33,123 nucleotides of DNA. Source: Verrucomicrobiia bacterium (GTDB taxonomy: Bacteria > Verrucomicrobiota > Verrucomicrobiia > Verrucomicrobiales > DEV007). Shown here in pieces: positions 1 to 10,330 of the stretch (the first letter of the stretch is position 1; each line of letters begins with the position of its first letter). The notes beneath the pieces are model-generated. The model was not told the DNA's origin. It did no database searches and worked only from the letters and a program-made list of their open reading frames with translations. The stretch is taken from NCBI GenBank assembly GCA_020439945.1, contig JAGRPB010000051.1:1-33123 (forward strand). Reading direction: 5' to 3'. The translations under genes and the position numbers were made by a program.

Positions 1-1833
1 GGGAACATCCGCCTTCGGAGGCGTTGGTTGCTTGGGCGGAGTTTTGGAGGCCGGCGCCGGTTCGGGCTTCTTCGGTTCCTCCTTCTTCGTCACAGGTTTC
101 GCAGCCGGCGTCTTTGCCTCGGCCGGCTTCTTGTCCGCCGGTTTTTTCTCCGGTTCGGGTTTCTTTTCGGCGACGGGAGCGGGCGCTTGGGGCGCTTCCG
201 CCGGTGCGGCCTTTTCTTCAGCGGGAGTCTCCGGCTGGGCCGCCGTCGCGAGTTCGGTCCCGATATTGACCTCGAGACTCATGCTGCGTTGAAAGGACCG
301 AGCTTCCGCGGGATCGACCTTCGTCTGCCACAGGAAAAGTTTTTTCAGGTTCCGCGCATTGGCGAGCGGTTGGAAAATCGCCGCCGTGACTTCGGTGCCG
401 TAGAGATTGAGATATTGGAGATTCGCGAGTCCGGCCAGCTTGGCGATCCCGGCGTCGGTCACCTTGGTGTTTTCCAGGTGCAGGCGCTCCAGATTCGGCA
501 TCCTGGCGACCGAGTCGAGGCCCGCGTCGTCCACCTGACTGTTGCCGATGTCGAGCCAGACCACCCGTTCGGCGACGGGTTCCAGCGTGGCGAGTTGCTC
601 GTTGCCGAATTCCCCCGAAGCGTTCACCACGTTGACTTTCAGGCGGTCGTCTTCGGCGGAGATGGGCATGACGGAAAAGTGAAAATGCTCGGCGGCCGCC
701 AGCACTTCGTTCGTCCGCTCCTGTTGTTCTTCGGGGCTCAGGCTCTCCCATCCCCCGTCAGCACCGGCCGAAGCCTCCGCGCCAGCAGCACCGGCGGCCG
801 ATTTTTCCGCGCTGGCTTCATGCACGCCGAAGACCGTGACCAGGTTCGCGGTCATGGCGTCGTCTGGTTTCAGATCGGCCACCTTCGCATCGGCCTTGGC
901 GCCCTGATCGATCCACCAGCGCACCACGGCGATCTCTTCGGGCGTCATCGCCTCCTTGCCATCCGGCGGCATGAAGTCGTCGTCATCCGAAGGCAGCACC
1001 ACGCGATAGACCAACTCGCTCGCCTCGGAATCGCCAGGCTCCACATTCGGGTAGTCCGCCCCCTCCGCTCCGGCCATCATGACCTCGTAGGTATCCAGGC
1101 GCAGCTTGCCCTTGGTCTTGTCCGCATTGTGACACTCGTTGCACTTCGCCTCCATGATCGGCATGACGAAATCAGTGAAAACGATCCGCTCTTCCAAAGG
1201 CACGTCCTTGGCCGGTTCGGGCGCTTTTTCTCCTCCCTCAGGCGTCTCCGAATGATGATCTCCCAACCCGATGTCCATGAACGGCTTCAGCGCTTCGGGC
1301 GCATACTTGGACAGGTAAGTCGTGCCATGAACCAGGGCGCCTCCGAAATGTCCGGCCAGACTGACCAGAACGAGGGAACCCAGCAGGCAGATTGAGTAAA
1401 AGAATCCCGGTTTCCGCCCCCGAACCATCAGCGTGATGAAAATCAGCGCGCCAAAGCCAAGGCCGGTCCAGAGATGGCGCTCCATCAGGACACTGTCGTC
1501 CGGCTCACCGAGCATCAGCAGATATCCCATCACTGTGGAGACCGCGCTGGAAAGCACCGTCAGCCAGAGCACCACGGGAACCGCGTCGCGAATCGACTCG
1601 CGGCCCGGCTTGCGCCCGATGAGTTCCAGAATCGGCACGATCACGATCAGCCCGATCGGAGCATGAACGATCAGCGGGTGGAAGCGGCCGAAAAAGAGCC
1701 ACCAATGGCTGACCTCCTTGCCGTCCGTCGGCCGGAGATACCAGAACGCACCGATCAGGCCCGCCCATAGCAGGCCGATCACGAGAGCCAGAATCGGGAA
1801 TCGCGGCTTTTCAGTGAGGGGGTAGTCACTCAT
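1..1833 (-). CDS. Membrane PSCyt1 cytochrome / leucine-rich-repeat protein (C-terminus cut by window edge)
   Basis: A 611-codon partial frame starts at ATG 1833 and is still open at base 1. The N-terminal ~165 residues hold about four hydrophobic helices, including FHPLIVHAPIGLIVIVPILE, which resembles DUF2231-type membrane domains. A planctomycete-type cytochrome domain (PSCyt1) follows, with the haem motif CNECH at residues 231-235 and the typical KGKLRLD and FMPPDGKEAM contexts. Residues about 420-505 form leucine-rich repeats (LERLHLENTKVTDAGI and similar). From about residue 528 the chain is a low-complexity Lys/Pro/Ala/Glu tail that runs off the window. Family knowledge: PSCyt1 proteins are common in Planctomycetes and Verrucomicrobia and are presumed periplasmic redox or binding proteins; the substrate is unknown. 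It lies downstream of the sugar permease, separated by 140 bases, so co-transcription is possible but unproven. Confidence 0.85.
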   Translation of the reverse strand, partial: MSDYPLTEKPRFPILALVIGLLWAGLIGAFWYLRPTDGKEVSHWWLFFGRFHPLIVHAPIGLIVIVPILELIGRKPGRESIRDAVPVVLWLTVLSSAVSTVMGYLLMLGEPDDSVLMERHLWTGLGFGALIFITLMVRGRKPGFFYSICLLGSLVLVSLAGHFGGALVHGTTYLSKYAPEALKPFMDIGLGDHHSETPEGGEKAPEPAKDVPLEERIVFTDFVMPIMEAKCNECHNADKTKGKLRLDTYEVMMAGAEGADYPNVEPGDSEASELVYRVVLPSDDDDFMPPDGKEAMTPEEIAVVRWWIDQGAKADAKVADLKPDDAMTANLVTVFGVHEASAEKSAAGAAGAEASAGADGGWESLSPEEQQERTNEVLAAAEHFHFSVMPISAEDDRLKVNVVNASGEFGNEQLATLEPVAERVVWLDIGNSQVDDAGLDSVARMPNLERLHLENTKVTDAGIAKLAGLANLQYLNLYGTEVTAAIFQPLANARNLKKLFLWQTKVDPAEARSFQRSMSLEVNIGTELATAAQPETPAEEKAAPAEAPQAPAPVAEKKPEPEKKPADKKPAEAKTPAAKPVTKKEEPKKPEPAPASKTPPKQPTPPKADVP

Positions 1834-1973
1834 AAGCGTCCATTGGAAATCGGATCGCCGCAGAATTCAAAAAAAACAATGCTCCGCGGCTGAGAAAAGC
1901 TCAATCGGCGCTGACCGGCGAACAATGCACGCATACACGTAGCGCCCGGAATGCGCCATCAAACCACGCGACA

Positions 1974-2966
1974 TCACGCGTTCCGGGATGCCCTCCGTTT
2001 TGCCACCGCCCGTCGCACCAGTTCGTCGGCGATCACCCCGATCAGGAGCACCGCACCGATCATGAGATACTCCATGCTCTGTTGCCGGGGAAACACGATC
2101 GTGATCATCTGGCGCAGCAACTGGATCAACGCGGTGCCGATGATCACTCCCGCGATCGTCCCGGTCCCGCCACGCAGACTGCACCCGCCCAGCACCGCCG
2201 CCGCGATGGCGAAAAGCTCGAAGAAATTGCCCGCTGTCGCCGGTTGCTCCAGTCCGACGTCGAGAATGTGCAACAACCCGCCCAGCCCCGCCAGCACCGA
2301 GCAGATCACGTAGGCCAGGATTGTCAGCGCTTTCGTGCGAACGCCGCTCAGGCGCGCCGCTTCCTCATTGTTGCCGAGCGCCATCAGGTGTCGACCCGCC
2401 ACCGTCTTGTTGAGAAAAATGGCCGCGATCACTCCCACCACCAGCATGAGGACAAACGGAACGGGCAATTGAAAACCCTCGACGAACGGTACCGGGATCT
2501 CCCCTTTCGAAAGCTGGCGAAGTCCGGTGAACCCGGTTCCGAATCCGGCCGTCTGGTCCTGGGTAAATCCGCGGGTGATCCCGCGATACATCAACAAACC
2601 GCAGAGGGTAACCACAAACGGAGGAAGGTTGAGTTTCGTGATGAGGGCGCCGTGAAACAAGCCGATCGCCGCCGAGACCGCAAAGGCCACCACCAACGTG
2701 ACCGGGATCGACCAACCCACATCGGTCAGCAACCATGCCACCCCCACCCCGATCAGGCAGACCATCGACCCCAGCGACAGGTCGATTCCGCCCGTGATGA
2801 TCACGAAAGCAACCCCGATCCCGAGAATGCCGATCGGGGCGACGCGGCGCAGCAGGTTTTCCTGGGTGAAACCCGAGAGGAACTCGGCCCCCTGATTCGA
2901 CGCCATGATCGCCGTGGCGACATAGACGAGAATAAACAGAACGAGAATACCGAGAATGCGCTTCAT
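1974..2966 (-). CDS. CUT2-family sugar ABC transporter permease (RbsC-like)
   Basis: A 330-residue inner-membrane protein made almost entirely of hydrophobic helices. It carries the family signature GGIDLSLGSMVCLIGV near residues 59-74 and the coupling-loop region NNEEAARLSGVRTK, typical of ribose/xylose/galactose-type permeases (BPD_transp_2). The length is normal for the family. It is the last gene of a minus-strand group encoding a binding lipoprotein, a twin ATPase, a 75-residue protein and this permease. The expected role is the channel of a monosaccharide importer. The sugar cannot be read from the sequence. An A8 run at about 1869-1876 (U8 in the transcript) lies downstream, but I see no convincing stem before it. 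Confidence 0.92.
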   Translation of the reverse strand: MKRILGILVLFILVYVATAIMASNQGAEFLSGFTQENLLRRVAPIGILGIGVAFVIITGGIDLSLGSMVCLIGVGVAWLLTDVGWSIPVTLVVAFAVSAAIGLFHGALITKLNLPPFVVTLCGLLMYRGITRGFTQDQTAGFGTGFTGLRQLSKGEIPVPFVEGFQLPVPFVLMLVVGVIAAIFLNKTVAGRHLMALGNNEEAARLSGVRTKALTILAYVICSVLAGLGGLLHILDVGLEQPATAGNFFELFAIAAAVLGGCSLRGGTGTIAGVIIGTALIQLLRQMITIVFPRQQSMEYLMIGAVLLIGVIADELVRRAVAKRRASRNA

Positions 2967-3024
2967 TGAATCCGGGTAAGAAAAGAAGTTGCCAGTTCTA
3001 CCCGAATGTTTCCGGTTCCTCGAT

Positions 3025-3252
3025 CTATTTTTCTTCGACTTCCTCCGGAGCCGCCGAATATGAAATGCCGGTCATCGTGATCAGCGGGAGGTGATGAACC
3101 ATTCCATCTTCCGTACTCACGATGGCCGTGGTTCGCTTCCGCGTAAATGCGATGAAATCTGGATGAGGGATCAAATAGCGCTCGCCATCGGCCATCCGAA
3201 TTTCGAACGGCTGATGCGATTCGATCGCTGATTTGAGATTCTCGTAGGTCAT
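3025..3252 (-). CDS. Small conserved-type protein, 75 aa, inside the sugar ABC operon
   Basis: The protein has the pattern QPFEIRMADGERYLIPHPDF followed by Thr/Ala-rich strands and an acidic end (PEEVEEK). This resembles a broad family of 65-80 residue bacterial proteins with a 'PF.I.laDGr...vpHPeF' signature, frequent in Planctomycetes and Verrucomicrobia, of unknown function. There is no signal peptide and no membrane helix. It sits between the ATPase (91 bases upstream) and the permease (58 bases downstream), all on the same strand, so it is probably co-transcribed. No clear Shine-Dalgarno sequence precedes the ATG. Its placement could mean a regulatory or accessory role in the importer, or simply a passenger gene. 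Confidence 0.7.
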   Translation of the reverse strand: MTYENLKSAIESHQPFEIRMADGERYLIPHPDFIAFTRKRTTAIVSTEDGMVHHLPLITMTGISYSAAPEEVEEK

Positions 3253-3306
3253 GGCGGAAGCGTATTGGCATCACCTATGGTCCTCAAGCTCTTTCAAATA
3301 CCATCC

Positions 3307-3334
3307 AACAGGGTCATGCGTCGGACTCAACAGG
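3307..3334. repeat. Copy of a degenerate ~28-nt interspersed repeat
   Basis: These 28 bases match the reverse complement of 21689-21716 with three mismatches. The shared blocks are AACAGGGTCA, TCGGAC and CAACAGG. The copy lies in the 91-base gap between the 75-residue protein and the transporter ATPase. A partial relative occurs at 26848-26862. The nature of the element is unknown. Confidence 0.5.
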
Positions 3335-3343
3335 ATCAAATGA

Positions 3344-4870
<1,527 letters not shown>

Positions 4871-4909
4871 GGGGATTTTGAAGGGGAGGAACGACTATCT
4901 GTTCGCGAT

Positions 4910-5980
4910 TCATTCACCGCGTTTCTCCTTCAGGTCCGACCAGAAGGAATCGACGTTCTCTTTTCGAATCTGGCGGGCCGGCACGAGAATGAATTCGTTC
5001 TCGGGAATCACAGTGCGATCTCCCTCGGCGAGGGCTTTCAGCACTTCGATCGATTTGTAGCCGTACATGTAGGGATTCTGCACCACGGTGCCGAACACGC
5101 TACCGTCGATGATCCCCTGCAGGGTGGCGTCGGCCTCGTCGAAACCGATCACCTTCACCAGCTTCAGTTTCCCGGCTCCCTCCAGGGCCTCGAGAATCAT
5201 CGGTGGGTTGTAGGCAAACAATCCCACCATGCCATCGACATCGGGATAGCGGGAGAGCGTGTCCTCGGCATTGGCCTTGGCCCTGGTACGATCGAAGTTG
5301 TCGGTCAGGGTTCCCAGGATCGTAAAACGATCGCCCTTCAACTCGGCACCGGGCGGATCGAAGTTCGAGGAGTCCTCGGGCCGGTCGAGCAGTTCGTCGA
5401 TCACCCCCTGGCGACGCAGGCGGGCATTGTCCTGCTCCATGCGACCGATCATGATCATGACCTTTCCGCCGTCCGGCAGGGCCTCCTTGACCAATCGTCC
5501 GCACATGCGACCCGCGACGTAGTTGTCGACTCCGATAAAAACCTGTCGGTTTGACTCGGGGGCATCGGAATCGTTGGTGATCAGCGTGGCACGCTCCGCG
5601 ATCTGGTTGAGCAGATTGACCTGATTGGCCGCGTCGATCGGGCTGACCGAGATCCCCGTGATGCCGCGAGTGACCAGGTCTTCGAGCATGTTCTGCTGCT
5701 CCGGCGCGCCATTCGCCGGCATGAGCACGGTGACGTCCACGGCAAGATCCTTCCCGGCCTGAACGGCCCCGGACTCGGCGATATTCCAGAAAGGATCGAC
5801 TCCATTCGTGACGTAGGCAAAGCGGCCTCCGGAACCGTCTTTGCCGCCCGATCCCGATCCGGATCCGACATTGGTTCCGGACGAGTCTCCGCCTCCGCAA
5901 CCGGTCAATACAGCGAGCAAAGCGGCAACCGCGGCGAGAGCCGCCAGAGAACGATTCCAGAAGATTCGGGTCAATTTCAT
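4910..5980 (-). CDS. Sugar-binding lipoprotein of a CUT2 ABC importer (RbsB-like)
   Basis: A 356-residue lipoprotein. The signal peptide ends in a lipobox (LAVLTGC), followed by a flexible Gly/Ser linker and a type I periplasmic-binding-protein fold. Diagnostic stretches are NGVDPFWNIAESGAVQAGKD, ITGISVSPIDAANQVNLLNQ, and FIGVDNYVAGRMCGRLVKEA. The C-terminal lobe has VKVIGFDEADATLQGIIDG. It is first in the importer operon; 110 bases with no recognised regulator site separate it from the gene upstream. The family binds pentoses, hexoses or autoinducer-like sugars; which one is unknown here. No dedicated sugar kinase or isomerase is adjacent. Confidence 0.92.
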   Translation of the reverse strand: MKLTRIFWNRSLAALAAVAALLAVLTGCGGGDSSGTNVGSGSGSGGKDGSGGRFAYVTNGVDPFWNIAESGAVQAGKDLAVDVTVLMPANGAPEQQNMLEDLVTRGITGISVSPIDAANQVNLLNQIAERATLITNDSDAPESNRQVFIGVDNYVAGRMCGRLVKEALPDGGKVMIMIGRMEQDNARLRRQGVIDELLDRPEDSSNFDPPGAELKGDRFTILGTLTDNFDRTRAKANAEDTLSRYPDVDGMVGLFAYNPPMILEALEGAGKLKLVKVIGFDEADATLQGIIDGSVFGTVVQNPYMYGYKSIEVLKALAEGDRTVIPENEFILVPARQIRKENVDSFWSDLKEKRGE

Positions 5981-6090
5981 CGATCAAGAAAGGGGTTCGG
6001 CGTATGCAAATCGCCACCCTAGGCGAGGCTTCGCCGGTCGAAAAGAACAAAACTCCGGACGCGATTCCGCCCGAATCTCCGCGCGGCGCT

Positions 6091-6876
6091 TCATCGAACT
6101 TTGTCGCTACCTTCCGTGCTCTCTTCCACGACCGGTGACTCCAGTTCTTCGCTTTCGCCCAGGAGTTGTCGCAATGCGTCTTCGTCTTCGAGGATCTCCC
6201 GGTCCTGCCGGTCCCCGGAAGCGGTCGCCAGACGATAGGCATGATTCCGATCGGGATTCAGTTGATCGATCTCAAAGATCCCCACCGTTTCCGGCAGTTC
6301 GATTCGTTCGGAATCCGGAATGCGGGAGAGTGCTTCGAGGTTCAGGCGAGACACCCACTCGTCCAGATACGCCGCGGGCTGATGCGACATGGCGATCTCG
6401 ACAAGGAAACGATCGGCGACCTTGAACTCCGCGATGATTTCGTCTTCGCCGGACGGATAGATGAAGGCCGGGCAATCCGCCAGGTACCTCCTCTCGATCT
6501 TTCCCTCCGTCCCAATTTGGAAATCATCGAAATAGGCAAGACTTCCCGGGAATTTGCCGGTGTCGGTGATGGCAATTCGCGTCCGGGGCGACGGCTCGGG
6601 GGAATCGGTTGGCGCCTCGCTGTCCTTCTTGTCAGACGCTCCTCTTTTCTCAAACTGTCGGACCACGCGGGTCTGAAGCCACTCGGCGAGACGGGACTCC
6701 GCCGTGGATTTCGTCAGTTCCCAGGTTTTCAGATCCTCGGGCATCACCACCCACAAGGCGGAGGGAAGCACGGGAATCATTCCCTTCTGCCCGCTATCCT
6801 GAGCCTGGGTCAAAAAAGGCGGCAGGATCGCGGCCAGGATCAGCATCCCAAATCGGAATGGCTTCGCCCTACTCAT
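6091..6876 (-). CDS. Secreted hypothetical protein ending the pseudopilin cassette
   Basis: About 261 residues from ATG 6876, chosen because it gives a clean signal peptide (MSRAKPFRFGMLILAAILPP to TQAQ). The start lies inside the end of the preceding gene (8-base overlap), which implies translational coupling. A longer reading from 6936 is possible but adds no sensible leader. The mature part contains a Ser/Pro/Asp/Glu-rich linker (near SEAPTDSPEPSPRTR) and an acidic C-terminus. No enzymatic motif is recognised. Its fixed position after cassette protein A suggests an exported partner of the pseudopilin complex. Function is unknown. Confidence 0.75.
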   Translation of the reverse strand: MSRAKPFRFGMLILAAILPPFLTQAQDSGQKGMIPVLPSALWVVMPEDLKTWELTKSTAESRLAEWLQTRVVRQFEKRGASDKKDSEAPTDSPEPSPRTRIAITDTGKFPGSLAYFDDFQIGTEGKIERRYLADCPAFIYPSGEDEIIAEFKVADRFLVEIAMSHQPAAYLDEWVSRLNLEALSRIPDSERIELPETVGIFEIDQLNPDRNHAYRLATASGDRQDREILEDEDALRQLLGESEELESPVVEESTEGSDKVR

Positions 6877-9800
6877 CCAGATACTTGAAGTAAACCACTC
6901 GATATTTGACGACCGGTTGCGGCGGGTTGTAGGCATCTTCCAGGGAACTTGAGGTCCACTTCACTTTTCCCAGCGTGTGGGAGACGTACTTGTCCATCTC
7001 CACCGGCTGAGGTCCATCATACCAGGGATAGGTGCCCTTCAGGTCAAGCGCCAATCGTGTGCCGCCGCCCTTGTGCATCGGAGGAGACCCTGGCAATTGA
7101 TACAAGGTGTCGGTCGTTTCTCCGCTCCAACCGGCCGTATCCTGTTCCTGCTGCGCCAGGCGATCCCAGATGCCCTGATGGTTCACGTGGGCGTTTCCCG
7201 GCAAACCGTCTTTTCCCGGCCAGAGATAGCGCTCGATGACGGCATAGAATCGTTTCTCTCCCCGCACGGAGTCGCCATCCTCGAACTCTCCCCACTTGTC
7301 GTGGCCCTTGGCTTTTTTCAACACCTGGGCCACCCCCCACATCCCGAAAGTGTTGGACTTGGTCGTCAGGCAACCCGCCATGTTCCTCAACAGCTCTTCA
7401 TCCTCGAACTGGGTCGCATCGGTCTGCGCTCGCCGGTAACCTCCAACTTCGGCCAATTCCCCCACATAGCCGAAGAAGCGGCTATTCTGGTAGTCTTCGA
7501 TACCATCCAACAAGGTTTCCAGATCAGCCTGGGACCTCAGGTGTTTGAAAACCGCCTCCAGTGGCTTGCGACGTTCGGGAGGGCGAAACCACGCGTTCGA
7601 GTCGGGATAGATCCGTGAGTTCAGGTTGATCTGTCCCGCCGTGCTATTCATGAACGAGATCGTGGAGAACTCATCGGGGAGGGTCGAATTGATACGCCAT
7701 TGGTCGTGCTGCATCGGATAGGTGGCGCCCAACAGATCGAGCAGGAGCCAGTCGGGTGGATCGGACACGTTGCTGTTTCCGCCTCCCAGGTCCAGGGTTC
7801 GCCAAGGCTTCAGGTTCTGGATTCCCGTGTGAAGCATCGACCAGTAGCCTTTCGACGAAATCCGGCTGCGCGAATTGTATTCGTCGGGACGATTGACGGG
7901 AAACGTCCTTCCGCGCGATTTCTTGGGGTCCCTGACATTTCCGCCGCCTCGTTGGATGTAGCGGAACTTGCTCTTCTCGGACGATTCTTCCTTCGGTTCC
8001 AGTTCCCTGCCTTTGATCGTGTTGATCGCGCCGGGAGTGCCTTCGTCTTCCGTGTCGATGATCCACTGATCGCGATCCCAACTCAGACGAGGATCGTTGA
8101 TCTGCCACGAAACGATTTCCTTTTCCCCGCTGGCGACATTGACGTCGAAGGTGGCTTCCAACACATCGTCGGTCGTCTCCCCGATCGGTATCATCTGCCG
8201 GGGACGACCGCCATCCTGGCGGATACCCATCCCGAGGCGCCACTTCACCTTGATCGTCAGGTTCGGATTCTCCGCGAGATCGACGATGACCGGTTCATCG
8301 TCTGCGACCGGCTTGGGATCCTCCGGATTGGCCAGCCAGCGCGATTGTTTTCCCAGGTAACGCCAGGGACTTCCCACCATCTTCCGATTCAAGATATCTT
8401 TCGAAGGATTCTCGAACGGACCGATCCTGACGTTCGACCCGGCGTTGAGACGCAACGACCCCAGGCTTCGCCGATCCACCACCGTTTTCAGGTGCTCGGG
8501 ATCGTCCGGTGTCGGATCCGGCAGTTTCTTCGTCTTGTTGTAATTCCAGTTCCGATCCGGCCGCTTCTTTCCGGCATCCGGGTCCGGCGGACCGAGCTCA
8601 TAAAACGCCGGCATCTTGTCACCTCCCCCCTGTATCTCCATGCTCAGGTAATCGACCTTAGCCGGGAAATCGTTCAGAAAAAGAACCGGACCGATACCGT
8701 GCATGTAATACTCCACCTCGTAACGTAGCCCGATCCATCTCTCAGTCGGCAGATGTTTCCCGCTCCTCGGACGCTCGGAGCGAAACATCAACCTGACCTC
8801 GGTAATGTGCGGACCCGGCACCTGCGGAAGCATCGGGATCACGGTTTCGCCATCTTTGTCCGGCTTCTCCAGTTCGACCTGCCAATAGTGACGTTCCGGG
8901 GTCGCGCCGGGACGTTCCTTGCTGTAGGGCGAGTAAATTACGGAAGTTGACCGCAGGGCCCAGTCGCTGCTTCCACCCCGGCCTCCGCTTGCCATGGTCG
9001 TCGTCGCCATCCGCGCCATCGTCAACAGGCTCAGCGCCATCTGGTAGCATTCCTTCTCGCCATACTTGTCGATGAAACTGGCGTTGCCGTACCCGGGCCA
9101 CCTCCGGCCAAAGTAGCGCTTCAGCATCTCGAACTGGGCTCGGTTGACGAGATTTGCCGCATGTACACTGCCCTTTTCCTTTCCATCGTTGATGCCGTGG
9201 GTGAAACCGAGACTGCCCATCAGCGAGTGCAGATGGAGAACCCCTTCGATCTGGTAATCGGTTTCGGGAACGCCGGGCCCGTTGTAGACGAAGGGCAGTT
9301 GATACAGGGGCCCCGCCTCGAGCGAGAGCGGGATATTCGTGGTGAACAGTCGCGACCGCCCGAAGGCGTTGAACTCGGGCCCCCGACTGTAGAAGGTCAG
9401 GTTGAACTTGTTGCCATGATACCAGTCGAGGCGTTCCCGCTCATCCAGATTCACAAAGTCGAGGATCGCTTCCGGATAGCGGCTGAATCCCCTCAGCCAG
9501 GCATGCCCCAACAACCCGTCCCGATCGAGGTCGTTGGGATGATCCATCAAGACGTCGAGATTGATCGATCGCAGTTTCCCCAGCGCCCACTCACGATCCT
9601 GGCTCGTGGCGTTGTATTCCACATCTCCGCGCCCCTGGGTGAAAAGCGGTGTCATCATCCCCAGATCGTACTGCTCCCAGAAATGCTGGGGATCCACGAC
9701 AGAACGGGACGGTTTGCCCAGGGCGACGTTGAAATTGATCTTCGCGCTCTCGTCATCCATCCAGAACGCGTAGCGACCGGTGATCGGGTTTTCCTCCGAC

Positions 9801-10330
9801 GGCGCTTCCGAGGGATCGCGCAACATGGGAACCCATTTCACCCGCATCGGGGGAATGTCCGCGCCAGGATCGGGGCGACCGTTCCGGTCGAGCGCCATCG
9901 CGATCGCCGGATACGCCTTGCCGGGAAGCGGTTCGTTGAGGTCGGCGGAAAACACGTCCGGATCCCGGGTCTGCTCGGGATCGACCTCGGCCCTGCCGGT
10001 GTGCAGATCGATGTGCCTCACCTTTCCCCGGTTGTCGAAAACCGTCAGCCTTCCCGGGTTCACCGCCCAGTTCAACGCTCTCGCCGTTCCGGCCGAATCC
10101 GATATCGGCGCGGGATCGGGGATGTTTTCCCTCAGCAGCGAAATGCCGTGCGCCACGGCCCCCTGGGCCACCATCTTGGCGCGTTGCGCATCCGCATAGG
10201 CGTGGGCGGCCTGCATTTCCACCCTCATGGTGACGAAGTAGGCCATGACCAGGATGGTCAGCATCGAGACCACGATCAAGGTCAGGATCAACGCGGCGCC
10301 TTTCCGCTTCTGGAAAAATCGCGGTCTCAT
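6869..10330 (-). CDS. Very large pseudopilin-like protein, Verru_Chthon cassette protein A type
   Basis: 1153 residues. A short basic start (MRPRFFQKRKGAALILTL) leads into a single hydrophobic helix of the PilX/GspK kind (GAALILTLIVVSMLTILVMA). About 1100 exported residues follow without further membrane helices, rich in Trp, Asn and Pro, with few Cys. The length above 1000 and the neighbours (three smaller prepilin-like genes) match the A component of the cassette first described in Verrucomicrobium and Chthoniobacter. Assignment is by architecture, not by search. Its ATG overlaps the stop of the upstream gene (ATGA). It is probably displayed at the surface or periplasmic tip of a type II/IV pilus-like machine encoded elsewhere. 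Biological role is unknown. Confidence 0.82.
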   Translation of the reverse strand: MRPRFFQKRKGAALILTLIVVSMLTILVMAYFVTMRVEMQAAHAYADAQRAKMVAQGAVAHGISLLRENIPDPAPISDSAGTARALNWAVNPGRLTVFDNRGKVRHIDLHTGRAEVDPEQTRDPDVFSADLNEPLPGKAYPAIAMALDRNGRPDPGADIPPMRVKWVPMLRDPSEAPSEENPITGRYAFWMDDESAKINFNVALGKPSRSVVDPQHFWEQYDLGMMTPLFTQGRGDVEYNATSQDREWALGKLRSINLDVLMDHPNDLDRDGLLGHAWLRGFSRYPEAILDFVNLDERERLDWYHGNKFNLTFYSRGPEFNAFGRSRLFTTNIPLSLEAGPLYQLPFVYNGPGVPETDYQIEGVLHLHSLMGSLGFTHGINDGKEKGSVHAANLVNRAQFEMLKRYFGRRWPGYGNASFIDKYGEKECYQMALSLLTMARMATTTMASGGRGGSSDWALRSTSVIYSPYSKERPGATPERHYWQVELEKPDKDGETVIPMLPQVPGPHITEVRLMFRSERPRSGKHLPTERWIGLRYEVEYYMHGIGPVLFLNDFPAKVDYLSMEIQGGGDKMPAFYELGPPDPDAGKKRPDRNWNYNKTKKLPDPTPDDPEHLKTVVDRRSLGSLRLNAGSNVRIGPFENPSKDILNRKMVGSPWRYLGKQSRWLANPEDPKPVADDEPVIVDLAENPNLTIKVKWRLGMGIRQDGGRPRQMIPIGETTDDVLEATFDVNVASGEKEIVSWQINDPRLSWDRDQWIIDTEDEGTPGAINTIKGRELEPKEESSEKSKFRYIQRGGGNVRDPKKSRGRTFPVNRPDEYNSRSRISSKGYWSMLHTGIQNLKPWRTLDLGGGNSNVSDPPDWLLLDLLGATYPMQHDQWRINSTLPDEFSTISFMNSTAGQINLNSRIYPDSNAWFRPPERRKPLEAVFKHLRSQADLETLLDGIEDYQNSRFFGYVGELAEVGGYRRAQTDATQFEDEELLRNMAGCLTTKSNTFGMWGVAQVLKKAKGHDKWGEFEDGDSVRGEKRFYAVIERYLWPGKDGLPGNAHVNHQGIWDRLAQQEQDTAGWSGETTDTLYQLPGSPPMHKGGGTRLALDLKGTYPWYDGPQPVEMDKYVSHTLGKVKWTSSSLEDAYNPPQPVVKYRVVYFKYLDE

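Noticed and set aside
28..1395. A 455-codon plus-strand frame near the left edge
   Set aside because: It is antisense to the cytochrome/LRR gene, which has a CNECH motif, membrane helices and LRRs in the minus frame. The plus translation is low-complexity Arg/Gly/His.
1865..1973. Possible terminator after the sugar permease gene (A8 run at 1869-1876)
   Set aside because: Only a 4-bp stem could be drawn before the U-tract; too weak to list as a feature.
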